From positions 7,874,001 through 7,938,000 of the forward strand of contig OY744462.1 in NCBI GenBank assembly GCA_963556145.1: a DNA stretch of 64,000 bases. Direction: 5' to 3'. Positions 22,986 to 34,467 of the stretch are shown piece after piece (position 1 is the first letter of the stretch; each line of letters starts with the position of its first letter). Source of the stretch: Hygrocybe punicea (Eukaryota > Basidiomycota > Agaricomycetes > Agaricales > Hygrophoraceae). Under the pieces are notes generated by a model. That model was not told the origin of the DNA. It saw nothing but the letters and a program-made list of their open reading frames with translations, and did no database searches. Position numbers and translations under genes: made by a program.

Positions 22986-23268
22986 TAGTTAGTAGAATAA
23001 ATGAAAAAGATAAATGGACGACTTACCTGGGGTGCTCTGGCATCCACACCCGTTGTCGTGTCGTTGTTGAAAACGACAAGTCTTGTTGAACTCGTGCATG
23101 AGACTTTCAACCGGAATTTGCCGATGTCCCAAACGGGGTCGAGTTGCCATATAGGGAAGGGTGGCTGGATTTTCTTATTATTATTACATGTACTACAACA
23201 CCTCAATGGCCAGGGCAAGACCCTGAAGAGATGTAGGTATGATGTAAATCCATATGACTTGTGATTAA

Positions 23269-23530
23269 ACAATGTACATCACAATGCAAAATCCGTTTAA
23301 ACACATGTTGTTTAAACACACATTCATGAAGATTCCATTTATTCTCTCTGCTCCAATCAGCATGTTTAAACATGCAGGTTTAAACCATTTACACAGATTT
23401 AAATGCTTAAACAGACATTCTCTGTGCTCCAATCCATGTGTTTAAACATACAGGTTTAAATATACAGGTTTAAACCATCAGCAGAAATTCAGATGATTAA
23501 ACAGACATTATCCAATGTACTGTTTAAACC
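23269..23530. repeat. Left inverted terminus with GTTTAAAC cluster
   Basis: About seven GTTTAAAC palindromes or one-base variants in 250 bp (for example near 23296, 23310, 23363, 23379, 23440, 23467 and 23519), often as CATGTTTAAACATG or AGGTTTAAACC. The outer 53 bp match the right terminus in inverted orientation. Confidence 0.7.
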
Positions 23531-23545
23531 GTTAAAACATCAACT

Positions 23546-26500
23546 CTAGATAATATCACCTTCCAAGGACTTTGTAAATGATATCAGGTCCTCGGCGCGC
23601 ATAGCAGCTACATAATCAGACAAATGGCCCTCAGTCAATCTTACATGCATATATCCAGCCTCGTCAAGTTTCTTCTTGCAGTCATTCTCCATTCGTCCAT
23701 ACATGTCCGCCTTTTGCCTTGCATAAGCAACATGGCCATCCGAAGAACCTGTCCACAAGACTGAGAGCTGGGACCAAGCTTGTGTCATCCTCTTGAAGCT
23801 CCTTATAACTCTTAGAAACTCTGCAAGTTTTTGCTCGACCTGTTCCTGCCACCGTTGCATTTCGGCTTCTGCACGAAACCACTGCACACGGTCACCTGTG
23901 TGTTGAAGCAAATTTATGAGTAACCATCTTACGTTTTGTAACAGCCTTACCTTCAGCCTCCCACTCCACCATCTCTTTCGCTGACATTTACCCCAACCCC
24001 CCATGTGCCAAAGCCATCCTTCCTTTCCCTCTTGTGCTGTCGGAACTACTGTCATATTAAGCATACACTTTGAAAGAATAAATACGTCCATACTGGTGGT
24101 ACCACTGATAAGGTTTCCATCTTGTTTCCTAGCTGTAGTCTTTGCTATTATGGTTGAGCATTACCAAATGCTATACTGATGAAATTGTCATTCATTACCT
24201 TTATTTCGTCGACTCATTTGTGTCCCACTAACTGAAATAAGATGTGTGAGCAATGCCCAACAAGAAACAATGACATCGGCAACACTCACTTGGCAACAGT
24301 TCCATCTCTCCTTGATTGGATACTTGGCTATCCACATGCACCCCGTGCAGGGTTAGATCACCCGTACTGGCCATTTGTCCATGCATCTGCCACAGCTTTC
24401 CATCTGTCCGACGTGAATCACCCAAACCACGGCCGCGCTGTCTTGACTTCATGAAAGTGTCCTCGATGGTGAGAGGAGGAAACGGTGACTCGGGATCATT
24501 GCTGTCAACAGCCCCAAGCAATATCAGAGCAAGGCGGGCAGATGCATAAGTTTCCATATGATGATCTCGTCGACTCTGGGCATCTCTAATATAAGATCCT
24601 GACTTGGTGTTTTCAGCCTGTCCACGTGCATTCTTGCGTTTCCGATCCTGGATTGCCGTCAAGGTCTTGACTGCAGATTGTATTGCACGTAGCGCATCAT
24701 ATGCTTCGCCTTCTCGCAACTTTGCCTCTTCGATACCAAGCGCTATGGCCTCGACGGTCTGTTGCTCTTCATGCTCGAAATCTGACGGTAGGAAGAGCTT
24801 CTCGTGTTCAACCTCACATGAACGTTGTCGAGCCACTGCATCTCCAGCCTTGGGCATCAGAAGTCTCTGATCATCATGCCATTTCATGATGCGCAGTCGC
24901 AACTTCCCTCGCCGAGTGCCAATCTCCTTTTCAAGTGACGCAAGGTGGTGTTCACGATCCTCCGCAACTGTTGCTCTCAGTTTTCGTCTAAATACAAATT
25001 ATCAGCAGTCAAGCGAAACACCACTGAAACGTTCAGACTCACTGTGCATCCTGAATTCGAAGACCCTCATTAAGAAAGGCAGCGATGGAACCTTGGGGAA
25101 TGTCAGTGTCCGAGAACTTGGACTCCTGTGCAAGCATATGCTGATAAATTGCTGCCTGAGAAGGCACTACAGTATACGTGAGTTTGTGAGTTCCAAGTGC
25201 TATCAATGTTACGAAAGACTCACCCTTTGACTTGCAATGTCTGTATACACTCTCCGTCTCTTTCCCCTTTTGCCTGGGCTTACGATCCATTTGATCCCAT
25301 GCGTCTCGCTGTTCTGCATATAAAATACATAGCCCTCGAAAATGATCACGCTTTTGAATGTATAATGCTTTAGCAAGGTTGAGGTCGTGTAACAAAGTGG
25401 ATGCTATTGCCACCAGTCAATGAAGGTAATGTTAAAGTTCGTGAGCCACTCACCCATTTTCATTGTCTTGAGCCAGTTCCAATCGCCGTGGTGGTCGATC
25501 AATGTGTCTTGGCGATGGCCATTGTTCATTTGTCTGACATGAGGACCAAGTTGATTTGCTTCAGGCCAGTAGTGTTCAGCTGTCTCCCCGTGAAAATGGC
25601 CAACACAGGGCATATATGCGGTTGCAAAGGTGTAGAGACACGTCTCTTTGTGCCCCTGGACATGAAGGGCTGGAACTGACCACCGCATCCTACGCACAAG
25701 AGGTGCCATATCTGGAAAGAACTTCTCAAATCGTTTGATGACGTGGACCGAGTATGAGCAGTTGCTGTCATAGGAGCAGATATGGTCAACGTCTGCCTCC
25801 TCATCCTGAAGGTTGATGTCTGTTTCCTCCGGTGAAGACCGTTGACGAGCGCCATGTGCAAGCGCAAAGTCAGTATTCGCAAATCTGTTCATAATGTAGG
25901 GTAGCGAGTGGAGGAATCGTAGTGAGACACTGCCACATACCTTTCACCAAATTGCATGTCAACTGACGACCAGATGAAGACGTGACTGCATTGACAATTC
26001 ACTGTCCCAGTGATATCCATATTCTTGAATTTCTTCTTATCTTGTTTGTTGACGGCTTTCAGATATGTACATGTTGATTTCTTAACGCCATGTAACCTAA
26101 TCAATAAAGAGTTGCACATTCATATTGTATAATGGTCTAACCTCCTCCGACTTTGGGACATTCCTTAAGTATTCCTTGTAGAGATCGTCCTTTGGGAAAT
26201 ACGCATTTCCCTGAAAAAGCAATATGTCATCGGGATCACTGTTCTTCTTCATCTTGTTGCACTGGAAGTTGCCGTCAAGGGTCTTCTGTGATTGGTTGAG
26301 ATGCCTGTGGCATCTCCTATCAGCAAACATATTCGTCAACACTGCAGTGGGTCCCACCTAAGCTCAAATGGCGTTGGTTTCCATCCCTGCTCAGTATTGA
26401 AACCCGGCTCTGGGCATGCTGGGCAGTGCACGATAAGGTTTCCCGGTCTACAATGTGGTAGCACACGATCGATGCCATGGGCTTGTCCAAGACGCTTGCG

Positions 26501-27492
26501 AAGGGTGAGCCACCGCCAAACTCGGACAACACGGAGGAAATTCGCATAAGGATCCTGGAGAATAGCATGAGACGCGAATATAATAATGTCTTTAAACGCA
26601 CTGGTACGTCTGCTGTAAACGCGTTGTCCGTCAGGCGCCTGAGAGCTCCAAAGTAATCGTAGGCTGCCTTTTTCGATTCTAGATTGTGAAGATGGAACTC
26701 TTGGAGAACCTTGAATGTGAAGGCAGTCTTCGTGTCGCGAGTAGTTGCAGGAAATAGCCGAGCCCGCATGAGCTGCTCAACCTTCGTACTAGCCCCAAGG
26801 CAGCCACAGACAGCCAGTCGTGTGGCGTGAATGCCATTAGTGTCAACAACAGTGAAGAGAATATTGCTCTTGGGGTTGGGGCAACGAGCTCCGTTGTGAC
26901 CAAGGTATATGGTGAAACCCAACGATGAGATATCATGGCGAACGAAAAAGCCCCGTTCAGCATCCCAAACTTCAGCCCAATGGAACAGCAAGTTCTGGTG
27001 CGCTTGAATAAAACAATCTGTGCACGATGCACAGTACTGTGTACAATCGTGGCATTGTGTTGTTCGGACGCCATTGTTGCATGAGCAAAGCGAACCAACT
27101 TGGGGATCCGCCTCAAATTCGATGATAAGCCGTAGAAAATTGTCAAAGTGCCCATCGAAGTCCTCCAGGAGCCGTGAATTCTAGTAGTAGAGTTGTAGTT
27201 ATACTTTTAAGCGCTAACATACAGAACAAACCTGTGTCTGCTTTCTAGGCAGGTCATCTTTGTCATCCATCAGGTCAGGCTGGTGGCTGGCATCATCGGT
27301 GATCAGGGGAGAGAGCGTAGTGATCCCCGTGGTACTCGAATCGGATCTGTGTGTCGTGGTGCGTACTTCCATACCAGAATCTCCAACGGTCCGAAAGTGT
27401 GCTTTATGGACGTGTGGGTTTCTAATTCTTGCAGCCTGCCGGGAAAATTGCAGTTCCTCTTCTTCCACAGAAGCTCTCCGTTTTCGGCTCAT
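23546..27492 (-). CDS. KDZ transposase, copy 2 (apparently intact)
   Basis: Start MSRKRRASVEEEE at 27492 (27552 would only add residues in a poor context). After a charged leader and an intron ending near 27185, the CxC2-like cluster reads CSCNNGVRTTQCHDCTQYC..C (about 27090-27010), then LGHNGARCPNP. Further blocks: TLDGNFQCNKM (first Asp, about 26290-26250), CSHVFIWSS (about 25985), ICSYDSNCSYSV (second Asp, about 25780), FHGETAEHYWPEANQLGPHVRQMN with GHRQDTLIDHHGDWN (Glu, about 25600-25460), and long helical segments (26-30% charged) to the end, including RVQWFRAEAEMQRW and YARQKADMYGRMENDC near 23880-23680. I saw about nine introns and no stop inside a conserved block, but did not verify every junction. 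It diverges from the accessory gene at 29066, with the motif triplets in between. Confidence 0.8.
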
Positions 27493-27708
27493 GTCTCTGG
27501 GCCTAATATCGAGAATGATGAGTATGGAACAAACACCACCCCAGTCAATCACGGATACGCACTAGGGATGGGCAATCAAGTGAGGTGACTGAAATCAATG
27601 GGTTGAGAGTACGATGCAAAACGAGGAACAATAGACTCAACAGTATGTGGCTTGAGGTGGGTAAACGGCGATCCTTAGATAACATGGCCACGGCAGTGCA
27701 GAAGAAAT

Positions 27709-27788
27709 GACGCAAAGTCCAATCTCTTGTGAGAGGGAGCAACAGACGCAAAGTCTAAGTCACCGCCAACCAGGATGACGCGAAGTCT
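27709..27788 (-). promoter_or_regulatory. Motif triplet A (GACGCAAAGTCT)
   Basis: Three copies at 27709-27720, 27745-27756 and 27777-27788, with steps of 36 and 32 bp. It lies about 220 bp upstream of the KDZ start. Confidence 0.7.
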
Positions 27789-28396
27789 ACTTCCTGAGTG
27801 TGCATAAGGAATACAATGTCCACAGCTTCGTCACCTGGCGAGGTTTGTATTGCCCTCCCAACCTCGAGGGGTGGACAGCCATGTCCATTGACGTGGGTCT
27901 GGCCCTCCCGAGGTAATGAGTGCACACCCAAACTTGCCATTTTCCCTGTTACGGTTGTTCGGGAGGGCGCGCGACGGAGGTCATACGGTTCCTGTGGTTG
28001 CTGGTGCTCCTTCCCGATTCTGATGATCCAGGGCAAGACCCGGAAGGCGAGGTCAAGGGTGTCGAAGTGGAGAGTCTCGCACGTTTGCGATGAGACGATG
28101 ACGGCGCATACGTTGACGAACCAGAGTTGCCCAATGCGCGAGAGGCTGTTTTGCGGAGTCAGTGAGTGGAATGTTTAACGGTTGATGTAATAGAATACAA
28201 ACAGCGTTGGTGGTTCGAAACAAGTAGAGTCGCAGGACGACTACAATGGGGTTGCGAGTGGACGAAGGAGAGGGCTTAAGGGTACAGGGAGCATGTAGAG
28301 TTGTATTGTAGCGACGCATACCGATGATCGCGCAAAGACGAGTTCTAGAATGAAGTGTTTGTCAGTAGTGAATGGATATATAGATAGAAATGAGAC

Positions 28397-28482
28397 GACA
28401 CGAAGTCTAATCTCCAGCAGAGCCAGCAACTGACGCAGAGTCTAAGTTGCTGCCGTGGCCCATCCAGATTGACGCAAAGTCT
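28397..28482 (-). promoter_or_regulatory. Motif triplet B (GACGCAAAGTCT)
   Basis: Copies at 28397-28408 (GACACGAAGTCT), 28432-28443 (GACGCAGAGTCT) and 28471-28482 (exact), with steps of 35 and 39 bp, in the same orientation as triplet A. Confidence 0.7.
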
Positions 28483-28712
28483 AGATCCAGGATGTGCCAG
28501 TGCACGAGAATGAGTTTGACACTTACCAGCGACGGTTGGCTCCTCTGAGTCGAAGACATAGTGAGTGACTACAAATGCTACATGACCGAATCCGGATTAC
28601 AAATTCTGTATAAGCCTTTTTTCGTCAACAAATCAGCCCGTCAACTTCTACGTTTCCATTCAAGTAACAGTAAGTCATACCCGTCTTATCCCAGTCTTCA
28701 TACCCAGAACTA

Positions 28713-28793
28713 GACTCTGTGTCATTCTGGTGGAGTTGAGACTTTGACTTTGCGTCGGTCTCGACTCACAGCGAGAGATTTGACTCTGCGTCG
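28713..28793 (+). promoter_or_regulatory. Motif triplet C (reverse orientation)
   Basis: Copies of GACTTTGCGTC at 28713 (GACTCTGTGTC, degenerate), 28746-28757 and 28782-28793 (GACTCTGCGTCG), with steps of 33 and 36 bp. Orientation is opposite to triplets A and B. Confidence 0.7.
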
Positions 28794-28968
28794 TCTCTTG
28801 CACGTACCTCGCAAAGCTGTTCAACATAACTCACAATCATTATTCTAGGTTGCCTTGTGGTTCACCAGTACGCCACGTCCCGCGGCATCCAGTGCAAGAC
28901 AAGTTTCGAGGTGGTAGTTTAACAGTTAGTCCTTTTATTTCATCCAACTTTGTGCAATCCCGGAATTC

Positions 28969-29049
28969 GACTATGCGTCGTTCCAGCAAAGTAGGGACTT
29001 TGACTTTGCGTCAGTCTTTACTCACCGCGAGAGATTAGACTTTGCGTCG
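28969..29049 (+). promoter_or_regulatory. Motif triplet D (reverse orientation)
   Basis: Copies at 28969-28980 (GACTATGCGTCG), 29002-29013 and 29038-29049, with steps of 33 and 36 bp. About 60 bp around the last two copies duplicates the matching part of triplet C. The triplet ends about 20 bp before the open frame of the accessory gene. Confidence 0.7.
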
Positions 29050-29065
29050 TCTCTAACCCTCTTCC

Positions 29066-31345
29066 TTGAATATTAGAGTGACTGCTGTCTCAGATTCTGC
29101 TGTTAAGTTCATTGGTCCTCAATGTCCATCGATCCGCTGGAACTCCTTCAACAACGCCGACCTAATGGTACAGGTTGTGTCTATGACAAGAGCTTATACT
29201 TATTCATATCATCCTACAGAACCTATAGGCCCATTTGATGCTCGTGTTGCTGCAATCATAGATGGTTTCCAGCCCGGAGTAAATGACACGATAATCACAT
29301 CACCCAACATGGACATCATCTATAAGCCTCCGTTAGGTAGACGCCTGGTTCGTTTAAGAAATGATTGCCGCTACGCAGACGACGATTACATGTTATGGCC
29401 GCAACCTTTTATGGAGGAATATTGCTGGTTGCCCGTTATTCCTCGCTGTCCCGAGGATCCTGCTGATCCACTTTCGATCATGTGGTGGAATCCCACTGCT
29501 GCTGACTTTATCCCGACAAGTCGGCAATTTGTAGAGGGTCTTGGTAAGCTTGAAATCTCAAAGGCGGTGAAGTTGCGGGTTGTGTGTGAGGCTCTTTTTG
29601 CAAGGATTATGGATTACCAAAAATCAGGCGGAAATAATCCCGTTGTGCTGAATCTCCAAGTTGCTTTGCGCCACTCAATATGTCGTTTGGAATCTCTCAC
29701 GACGTTTTACAAGGAGATGGTGTTTGGTGTCACTGAAACTCAACGTTGGTACCTGGAACTAGTCACTGTCATGGACTATATCACGATTTTCAAGCCACGA
29801 ATGGAAGGCAGTCTCCCGAAAGCCGAGCGTGTGGCTTTTGTGGTTGGCACATTCACCGAGAACCCGCAATATGTTCAGGCCACCTTCGATGCTGGTATTC
29901 CTGTGTGGTTCATGCGACCTCTTCAAACTTTATCTTTGAGCATGAACATTATGTCTGTTACTACCCTTCGATCTCCCGAAGATTTTCTCACAATGACCGA
30001 TTGGACCGAGAGCCCATCATTCCCTGTCATTCACAATGGGTCAAACAACATTGAAAAGGTCAGGCAAATCCACAATTACGCCCGCACATGCTTCCAGTAC
30101 CCAGACCCTTTCGCTGTCATCGACGATCCATTTCTTGTAGGAGGGAGTGTACCAACAGTTACAGCGACGGTACCAATGGCTGAGCTCGAACGCCCTCGCA
30201 CGGTTAATGGAGAGAGTGTACCGATGGTTACTGAGAGAGTATCAGTGGCCGAGCCCGAACACCCTCGCACCGTTAAGGTCACCAAGAAAGCTCGGAAACA
30301 GTGCAGTGCCATTAGTTCAGGTATATTATCAAGTCTCTTCATGTATCAATGCTTATCGCTTCCTGCAGTGGGAACCAAGAAATCTAATTCTAGCTGGAAG
30401 CCCGTTCAAGCCAAGTTTCGAGACCCTGACAGTGACCTCATCCCTCCGTCAATCTTCACATGGGCCAATGCCCTTCTCCACGTTAATACCGAACCTTCTC
30501 GACTGAAGGCTCTGTGTAAGAGTAATCCACACGATGGACACTTTGTTTTCCCTGATCCCAGGCTCTTGGTGGGCCCGAACACCGAGGCAAGGCAAGCCTT
30601 GTACCTCGTCAATTGGTTGGACCAGCGCCAACTATGGATATCTCGCGTATCTCGTGCAGACTCTGCTGCTCGAGCTTTGTCAAATCAAGAGTGGCGCGAC
30701 TGTCTATCAGGTCTATGTTCAGAGCGTAACAAACAAATGACCTCGACTCGGGCTAGCCAACGCCGTGCCGACATCATCACACTGATCGGCCATTTGTACA
30801 AGGGGTCCGGTTTGGTTGCAGACATGCCCCGTACCCAAATCTTTTGGAAAGAGCAACAACTGATGGCGCCTGACGGGATGTTGCCTGATCGCAGGATTGT
30901 CCAAGAGGTGCTGTGGGAGCTGTATGAGCTTAACTTTCGTTTCGAATTCCTGGCCCTGGATGGCCGAGCCCATAAACCCAGAATGCCCTCAGGGATCGAA
31001 CAAGAACCAGAGTTTAGCACCCGCCAATACGAACTTATGGCATGCTTCATGGCATCCAACTCTGGTGACCCCAGTTTCCTCGTAACTCAGATCCCTTCGA
31101 AGAACGGTGGTCTCGCTGCGGACGACTGGCGTGAGCGTCTCCAATATCTTTTGGCGATGCACAAGGTAATGAGAACTTGGGATTGCCAACCACCAGATGG
31201 GTTTGAGCTTGGGTTTGGAGCCGTTGATACTTTCACAGAGCCAAGCGTCTCATTGCTTGAAGAAGCGATTGCCACTTTCTACACACAGACTTTTTTTGAT
31301 TACTTTGGACGTGCGGCCACTATTCCTCACAAACTCCCGTTTTAA
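29066..31345 (+). CDS. Element accessory protein 1 (about 740 aa, unknown family)
   Basis: A long open frame with one in-phase intron (about 30320-30367, GTATAT...CTGCAG), leaving two exons. The start is uncertain: the frame opens at a TTG at 29066, an acceptor-like CAG lies near 29093, and the first in-frame ATG is at 29166. Residues around 50-130 are rich in aromatic and Pro residues (AIIDGFQPGVNDTII, YADDDYMLWPQPFMEEYCWLPVIP, IMWWNPT). The middle is helical, then comes a Glu/Pro/Val tandem (VPTVTATVPMAELERPRTV, repeated twice more). The second exon is a globular all-alpha-looking segment ending near the stop. No catalytic motif is recognised. Length, codon structure and position between the inverted termini support a genuine element-encoded protein. 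Confidence 0.7.
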   Translation: MNIRVTAVSDSAVKFIGPQCPSIRWNSFNNADLMVQVVSMTRAYTYSYHPTEPIGPFDARVAAIIDGFQPGVNDTIITSPNMDIIYKPPLGRRLVRLRNDCRYADDDYMLWPQPFMEEYCWLPVIPRCPEDPADPLSIMWWNPTAADFIPTSRQFVEGLGKLEISKAVKLRVVCEALFARIMDYQKSGGNNPVVLNLQVALRHSICRLESLTTFYKEMVFGVTETQRWYLELVTVMDYITIFKPRMEGSLPKAERVAFVVGTFTENPQYVQATFDAGIPVWFMRPLQTLSLSMNIMSVTTLRSPEDFLTMTDWTESPSFPVIHNGSNNIEKVRQIHNYARTCFQYPDPFAVIDDPFLVGGSVPTVTATVPMAELERPRTVNGESVPMVTERVSVAEPEHPRTVKVTKKARKQCSAISSGILSSLFMYQCLSLPAVGTKKSNSSWKPVQAKFRDPDSDLIPPSIFTWANALLHVNTEPSRLKALCKSNPHDGHFVFPDPRLLVGPNTEARQALYLVNWLDQRQLWISRVSRADSAARALSNQEWRDCLSGLCSERNKQMTSTRASQRRADIITLIGHLYKGSGLVADMPRTQIFWKEQQLMAPDGMLPDRRIVQEVLWELYELNFRFEFLALDGRAHKPRMPSGIEQEPEFSTRQYELMACFMASNSGDPSFLVTQIPSKNGGLAADDWRERLQYLLAMHKVMRTWDCQPPDGFELGFGAVDTFTEPSVSLLEEAIATFYTQTFFDYFGRAATIPHKLPF

Positions 31346-31760
31346 CTTTTAGCTGATGCCATTGTTTCTCCCCATCTTCGTGTAATGTTCTCGTCTCGTA
31401 ATGTGACTATTCATGACTTCTCATGTGTGGCATGTGAATTGTCTGCTCACGGTCATCTTTCACCACAATGGTTTGCAACTAACGAAGATGAAATGAACTG
31501 ATGTCTATCTTCGTCTGCAGAACTGCCTGTAAGTAATATTATTTGCTTCGTGACATCATCTACTGATTCAAGGTACATTTGCTGTCACATTACAGAGGGA
31601 ACAATAACAGTTACAACAGTGCATGCAATGTCTGAAGGAGGTTTAAACAAGCGGTGTGGCTTTCTTCGATGAGTGGCCTTCACATTGACTTCAAGGTCAG
31701 TTCATATAAAGGTTCTGAATCGTTCCTGTTTCATCAAATCCACACCATCCTTTCGTTACT

Positions 31761-33936
31761 ATGGTCGGACGCAGATCACAGTTTACTCCTGCTCAGGACG
31801 CATATATTAACAGCTACATGCAAGCATTCGAGGCCAAGGTGTACGAGCTTGATCCTGACTTGAAAGGAATGAAGGGTGCTTCCTTAACAAGGTGGAAGCA
31901 GGACACTGCGGAAACTATCAAGTCGTCATCTCTGTTTCAAGACCAACTGCTTTGCGAAGGGGATGTGACTCTGACGACCTGGACCATGGTATGTCAATTC
32001 ACGTCATGATTCAGGGGATTGATTGGTTCTTCAGCGAATCATCCGCAAGTTCACAAACCGCTTCAGCACTATGAAACGAAAAAGCCAGTCCACGTCAAAC
32101 ACTCATGGAGATCAATTTTTTATCAATCTCTCCTCAAGTGTTACTGGGCGCCAGCTCTATGAACAAGAACGAAAGAACGAGATCAATACTGAGGCTGCGA
32201 AACGTCGAAAGGATGCTGATACTGATGGGGGGCATGCAGGGTTTTACCAAGTCGTTTTGAAGGAGATGTGGGAGGACGAGGAGGATCAGCAGGCATATGA
32301 GAAAAGGGCTGAGGAAGTTGAAAGTGATATTCCTCGGTGTGCATTTCTTGATCTTTCCTATGGCTATGATTTAACATGACCGGGTCACCTTAGAAATCAG
32401 AAAGAGTTTATGAAAGCAGCATGGTTTGCCCTCAAGACGCTCTGCCAGAATGGTAAGCTTGGCCCTGCCGAGATGATGCTGTTCTTCGCATTCCGTGATG
32501 AACATGGCGATCTCGATAGTGGCGTGTAAGTGCACCAACCGGCCCTCTGTAGTGCCACACCTAATAAAATGACAGAGTCAATGCCCATTCAGTCCATAAC
32601 AAGCTTGATATGAGATCCCAGCTCAAAGACTTCACAGAGCATTTCGAAACGCCATGGTTTCAGTATGCCGAAAGGGTCCTCCCTCGTGAGTTGCTGCATG
32701 AACTTGGACACGCTATGTTGCCTTAATCAATTCACCAGGACCCAGCATCAAGAGTGATGACTCCACAGACCTTCAAATTCCTCGTAACTCTGCAGGAATA
32801 CCTTTGTTCCCTGCTGTCGAGTTCAACAAGATGATTTTGGGCAATATTCGTGCCATTCTGGAAAAATACTTCAGCACATTGTGGTGTAAGTCAGTCCAGT
32901 ACAGCCTTCTGCTGGATTATTTCGAGTGATTACACCTAGGTCATACCTGGCCAGCCGATCAGCATTTTGCTGCAATACCTTGGGCTGATATTTCCGTTAA
33001 CCCTTCCGACTATTATGATGTGCAAAGTTTCATCGTCCCAGTCAAACTGCAAGCGCCAGAGCTTATGTCACTTGCCCACATTATCATTCTCTCGGAGTAT
33101 CTTGCTTCGACAGCTTCCAGAGACACTGATGAACAACCATTTATGTTCCTGCAGAAGGCTGAGATTCTTAGATGCATTGGTGACCGTCAGGCTGACATTG
33201 AAGCGCAGCACACAGCTGGTGATGAAGAAGACAGCGACGATGATGACACAGAACTTGGGGCCATTGCTGCTGGAGTGCACGTCCCACTTGTGCATGAGTT
33301 GCAGCACAAGGACACGACAAGTGAGGCACCGGTGACAAGTGTCAGTGAGGCAGAGGATGGTGAAAATGCAGAGGAGAAAGTGGTAAGTGAGAACAATACT
33401 ACAGAGAGGGTGCTGATGCAGAATTGCAGCATGAGAATGCCACAAGTGAGGCTGCAGGGACAAGTGTTGGTGAGGCAGGGAACAGCAAAAACGCAGGGGA
33501 GAAAGTGGCAATAAGTGAGAGCCCTACTGCCAAGGAGACACTGAGCAACGGCAAGGGTGGACAGGTAGGACATAATTCGGAGGAGATTGAATGCGAAAGC
33601 AAGAAGTCGAAGACACAGAGAGGCAGGACAACTGGCGGCATTCTTTTCAGTACACGAAGGACACGGTCTTGCGTTGCTGAGAACTCACGAAAGACACGAT
33701 CTTCTGTTGCCGAGAACTCACGAAAGACACGATCTTCTGTTGCCGAGAACTCACGGAAAACACGGTCTTCTGTCGCCGAGAACTCACAGAAGACACGGAG
33801 CGCTCATGGTACGAGTGATGGGACTGTGACTCGTGGGACAAAGCGCAAAGCGGCAGGGATTCAGGAAAATCTAGAGTACGCTATCTCCTCCTTTTCCTGC
33901 AGCAGCAGCAGAAAAACTGAACTACGGGTTGTTTAG
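31761..33936 (+). CDS. Element accessory protein 2 (unknown family, C-terminal repeats)
   Basis: Start MVGRRSQFTPAQDAYINSY at 31761. Exons 31761-31988, 32035-32336, 32394-32525, 32576-32685, 32739-32885 and 32940-33382 join in frame with GT-AG introns of 46-57 nt. The final junction near 33383-33420 is unresolved. The N-terminal 60 residues (FTPAQDAYINSYMQAFEAKV..LTRWKQDTAETI) look like a short helical DNA-binding-type domain (inference). The middle is globular (AWFALKTLCQNGKLGPAEMMLFFAF, WPADQHFAAIPWADISV). The tail is acidic (EEDSDDDDTE), then basic with four tandem NSRKTRSSVAE-type 11-residue repeats at 33660-33800. The family is not recognised. Confidence 0.65.
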
Positions 33937-34049
33937 GGGTAGGCCAAGCAGCAAACGTGCGAATACACAAAATAAACGCAAGACGAGACACTGTATGCTT
34001 TAATCCTGTGTGGCATTAACCTGCTAACTTTCCAATTGTGCAGGTGGCT

Positions 34050-34274
34050 AGGATTGTGTTTCATCCGATTCAACAATGTTTAATCTGCTCAATGTATTTA
34101 ATTTAAATCACTTCAACCATGTGTGTTTAATCCACTGAGCTCTGAATTTCGGATTCCATTAAATCCAAGTTTCATTACCCACTACTTAAATTACTCCTGT
34201 TTAAACACGTAAAATTAGCTGTCTGTTTAAACAAAGTTCTGTTTAAACTTGATTTGCATTATAAAGTACATTGC
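34050..34274. repeat. Right inverted terminus with GTTTAAAC cluster
   Basis: Three exact GTTTAAAC words between 34195 and 34250 and several degenerate ones (GTTTAATC) further in. The outermost 53 bp are the inverted counterpart of 23269-23321. Confidence 0.65.
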
Positions 34275-34467
34275 TTAAGCAAGACTCCTAGGGAGGCTGG
34301 GTTGTCAAGGTGGAAAAGAAATTGGTTTTGATCAAATCAGCCCTCACTTTAATAGTACTGTATTCCTTGTGCAATATTGTTCTGCTATCGCTTTCAAGTT
34401 ATGTTTTGGTCTTCAATGTTACTTGCATCATTTTGAAATCAGCTGTAAGTGCAAATAGCAAAGTTAA
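34275..34467. other. Junction between the KDZ element and the truncated FunK1 copy
   Basis: No gene seen. Confidence 0.4.

Larger units (their letters stand above)
23269..34274. mobile_element. 11-kb three-gene KDZ DNA transposon
   Basis: The left edge from 23269 (ACAATGTACATCACAATGC...) and the reverse complement of the right edge from 34274 (GCAATGTACTTTATAATGC...) align as an imperfect inverted repeat of about 53 bp. Each includes two GTTTAAACA words at matching positions. TTAA lies immediately outside both edges (23265-23268 and 34275-34278), either as a target duplication or as part of the termini. Inside are a KDZ transposase gene (minus) and two multi-exon accessory genes (plus), with coding sequence filling all but about 280-340 bp at each end and a 1.4-kb divergent central region. 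Confidence 0.65.

Noticed and set aside
21706..22988. ORFs of 357-419 codons, Pro/Arg/Ser- or Val-rich
   Set aside because: Stop-free because of the GTC/CCC repeat; composition is phase-dependent and no conserved block exists.
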